A stretch of 52,713 nt of DNA from Paracoccaceae bacterium. Its GTDB lineage: Bacteria; Pseudomonadota; Alphaproteobacteria; Rhodobacterales; Rhodobacteraceae. The notes beneath the pieces were generated by a model that ran no database searches, was not told the origin of the DNA, and worked only from the letters and a program-made list of their open reading frames with translations. A program made the position numbers and the translations under genes. Shown piece by piece: positions 50,976 through 52,713 of this stretch (positions are counted from its first letter, which is position 1; each line of letters opens with the position of its first letter). The stretch lies in NCBI GenBank assembly GCA_018223125.1, contig JAAEZA010000028.1, forward strand, positions 1-52,713, given 5' to 3'.

Positions 50976-51848
50976 TCACTTTTCTTTCAGAAAATTTATC
51001 AACGCGCGCAGGGACGCCGGCATGTTTCGTTTCTGCGGATAGACAATGTTAATATCCCCCTTCGGAAACTGGTAATCCGTCAGAACCGGTACCAGTTCGC
51101 CGGTTTCAAAAGCGTCCCCGATCAGAAAATCGGGCTGCACGGAAATGCCAAGGCCCGCGATCGTCAGCCGGCGGTTATACGCGCCAGAGTTGCTGGAGAA
51201 CCGCCCCGTAATCCGTTTGCGCACGTCCTGCCCGTCTTTGCGGGCAACCCATTCGGAACCCGATGTCAGATTGCTGTACCGCAGGCATTCATGGGCAGAC
51301 AGTTCGTCAAAGCTTTGAGGCGCACCAAACCGTTCGATATAGGACGGCGCAGCGCAGCAATGCAGCCGGGTCTCGCCGATTTTCGTGGCGTAAAGACCGC
51401 TGTCGTCAAGCAAACCGATACGTATGGCGGCGTCATACCCTTCAGAGATCAGATCAACCCGCTTATCAGACAGTTGAACCGCCAGCTCTACATCTTCGTG
51501 TCTGCAAGCGAACTCCTGAAGTTTGGGGGCAAGTACGGCTTCGGTGTAGGCAATCGGCAAGGACAGGCGCAATCGTCCGCCCACCGTGGCGCTGCTGCAT
51601 TTGGCAGCCTCGTTCGCAGCGTCAATCCGCGCCAGAATATCAAGACAACTGTGGTAATATTCCTGCCCCAGATCCGTTGGCACCACAGACCGTGTCGACC
51701 GGTTGACCAGTTGGGCGCCAAGATCGGTTTCAAGATCCGTGATCCGGCGCGAACACACTGACTTCGCAATGCCAAGGCGTGCAGCTGCAGCGGTAAAACT
51801 GCTTTCTTCGACCACGGCGATCAGGGTTTTCATGTGAATGATGTCCAT
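50976..51848 (-). CDS. LysR-family transcriptional regulator
   Basis: A 290-residue LTTR. The N-terminal winged HTH spans about residues 1-60 (MKTLIAVVEESSFTAAAARLG, then SVCSRRITDLETDLGAQL), and the substrate-binding domain follows (about 88-290). Residues such as YDAAIRIGLLDDSGL are characteristic of the CrgA/AaeR-like subgroup. GAGGACCGGCT precedes the ATG at 51848. It lies downstream of the CoxM-type gene on the same strand, separated by a terminator, so its target is not obvious from context. Confidence 0.93.
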   Translation of the reverse strand: MDIIHMKTLIAVVEESSFTAAAARLGIAKSVCSRRITDLETDLGAQLVNRSTRSVVPTDLGQEYYHSCLDILARIDAANEAAKCSSATVGGRLRLSLPIAYTEAVLAPKLQEFACRHEDVELAVQLSDKRVDLISEGYDAAIRIGLLDDSGLYATKIGETRLHCCAAPSYIERFGAPQSFDELSAHECLRYSNLTSGSEWVARKDGQDVRKRITGRFSSNSGAYNRRLTIAGLGISVQPDFLIGDAFETGELVPVLTDYQFPKGDINIVYPQKRNMPASLRALINFLKEK

Positions 51849-51873
51849 AGCCGGTCCTCGGGTTCCTGAACAG

Positions 51874-51905
51874 AAAAGGGCCTCTGCCAACGCTGGCAAA
51901 GGCCC
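51874..51905 (-). terminator. Terminator after the CoxM-type gene
   Basis: GGGCCTTTGCCA-GCGT-TGGCAGAGGCCC (minus strand, one mismatch in 12) followed by TTTTC, 20 bases after the stop and about 26 bases before the LysR start. Confidence 0.85.
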
Positions 51906-51925
51906 CTTCCGTGATTTAGCAGTTC

Positions 51926-52713
51926 TTAGCTGTTGTCAACGGCACGCCCCGCCATGACCGCCACAAGATGGGCACGATATTCTGCCGATCCGTGAATATC
52001 AGACAGCATGTCATCCGCATCGGTTGCGACACCCTGCGTGGCCTCCGCCGACCAGTTCGCCCCCAACGCCTCTTCCAGCGCGTTGTGGCGGAACACACCG
52101 TCATTGCCTGCCCCCGTGACCGCAACGCGCACACCGTTCGCGGTTTGGGCTGCCATCACACCAACCATCGCATAACGTGACGCGGGGTTGGGAAATTTGG
52201 CATAACCGGCTTTGGCTGGTTTGGGGAATTTGACGGCCGTCACCATTTCGCCTTCCTCCAGCGCAGTTTCGAACATTCCAACAAAGAATTCATCCGCCGG
52301 AATTTCCCGCGTATCTGTCACGATGGTTGCCCCAAGCCCCAGACAGGCCGCCGGATAATCCGCCGCCGGATCATTGTTGGCGATGGATCCGCCGATGGTG
52401 CCACGGGCCCGCACAGCCGGATCCCCGATGACACCGGCAAGACCGGCCAGCGCAGGGATCGCCTGTGCCACCTCTGATGATCCGGCCACCTGCGCATGGG
52501 TGCAGGCCGCACCGATAGTCAGCACATCCCCGTCTACGCTGATGTTTTTCAGAGCATCAATCCCCGAAACATCCACCAGATCGGAAGGCGCTGCGAGCCG
52601 CTGCTTCATGGTCGGGATAAGAGTCTGGCCGCCAGCCAGAAACTTACCGTCCTCGGTACCTGCCAGTTTCGATGTCGCATCCGAAACAGAGGACGCACGG
52701 TAGTAAGTTGTAT
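51926..52713 (-). CDS. FAD-binding subunit of a xanthine dehydrogenase/CO dehydrogenase-type complex, 5' end beyond window
   Basis: The frame is open to the right edge, giving about 262 residues, nearly the full 265-290 of the CoxM/CutM family. The window end already encodes the family N-terminus (YYRASSVSDA). FAD-binding motifs are LAGGQTLIP and TIGGSIANNDPAADYPA. These subunits shuttle electrons between the Fe-S subunit and the molybdenum subunit. Partner genes must lie beyond the window. Which molybdenum enzyme this is (CO dehydrogenase form II, aldehyde or another) cannot be told here. A shorter ATG start at 52609 would truncate the FAD site. Confidence 0.93.
   Translation of the reverse strand, partial: TTYYRASSVSDATSKLAGTEDGKFLAGGQTLIPTMKQRLAAPSDLVDVSGIDALKNISVDGDVLTIGAACTHAQVAGSSEVAQAIPALAGLAGVIGDPAVRARGTIGGSIANNDPAADYPAACLGLGATIVTDTREIPADEFFVGMFETALEEGEMVTAVKFPKPAKAGYAKFPNPASRYAMVGVMAAQTANGVRVAVTGAGNDGVFRHNALEEALGANWSAEATQGVATDADDMLSDIHGSAEYRAHLVAVMAGRAVDNS

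Overview
The window reads as core chromosome of an alphaproteobacterium, most likely a marine Rhodobacteraceae (Roseobacter group). Supporting signs are a suf operon headed by an Rrf2/IscR regulator without the usual cysteine ligands, glnB-glnA beside nnr, the tig-clpP-clpX cluster, rpsB-tsf, a DUF502 protein, an orphan DUF3445 haem N-demethylase-type protein and a large-format TRAP transporter. No phage, transposon, integrase, CRISPR array or rRNA was seen. Genes are tightly packed, often with 1-4 base overlaps, and codon use looks even throughout.

Layout. 1-4.3 kb: a methyltransferase running off the left edge, tyrS, divergent anmK and a convergent alpha/beta hydrolase. 4.3-12.7 kb: the Fe-S assembly operon (iscR, a short cysteine desulfurase, sufB, sufC, sufD, three Yip1-like membrane proteins, sufS), with a promoter whose -10 box lies inside a palindrome. 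12.8-17.5 kb: a LacI-type regulator, glnA and glnB (minus strand), and nnr. 17.7-22.5 kb: tRNA-Leu(UAG), tig, clpP, clpX and the DUF3445 protein. 22.5-25.8 kb (minus): a polar amino acid ABC importer. 25.9-29.0 kb (minus): a short two-component pair and a lone thiamine-diphosphate enzyme. 29.2-31.1 kb (minus): rpsB-tsf with its promoter and structured leader. 31.2-35.0 kb: pseudouridine catabolism (psuK, psuG) coupled to an unknown protein, then DUF502 and a LysE exporter. 35.0-42.3 kb: rpe, a secreted hydrolase, a DEAD-box helicase, a beta-hydroxyacid dehydrogenase and a membrane-anchored penicillin-acylase family protein. 42.6-47.5 kb (minus): a TRAP transporter whose large permease carries a C-terminal helical extension of about 325 residues. 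47.9-50.5 kb: ilvB-ilvH behind a leader peptide and terminator that look like a classical attenuator. 50.5-52.7 kb (minus): a cold-shock-domain protein, a LysR regulator and a CoxM-type FAD subunit running off the right edge.

Two coding regions are open at the window edges (1-1085 and 51926-52713). The ilv leader peptide (47947-47988) is very short and was found by reading the sequence upstream of ilvB. The points most worth follow-up are the Yip1-like trio inside the suf operon, the cysteine-poor IscR with its promoter palindrome, the ilvBH attenuator, the giant TRAP permease, the psuG-coupled unknown protein and an 82-base nested palindrome at 42375-42456.
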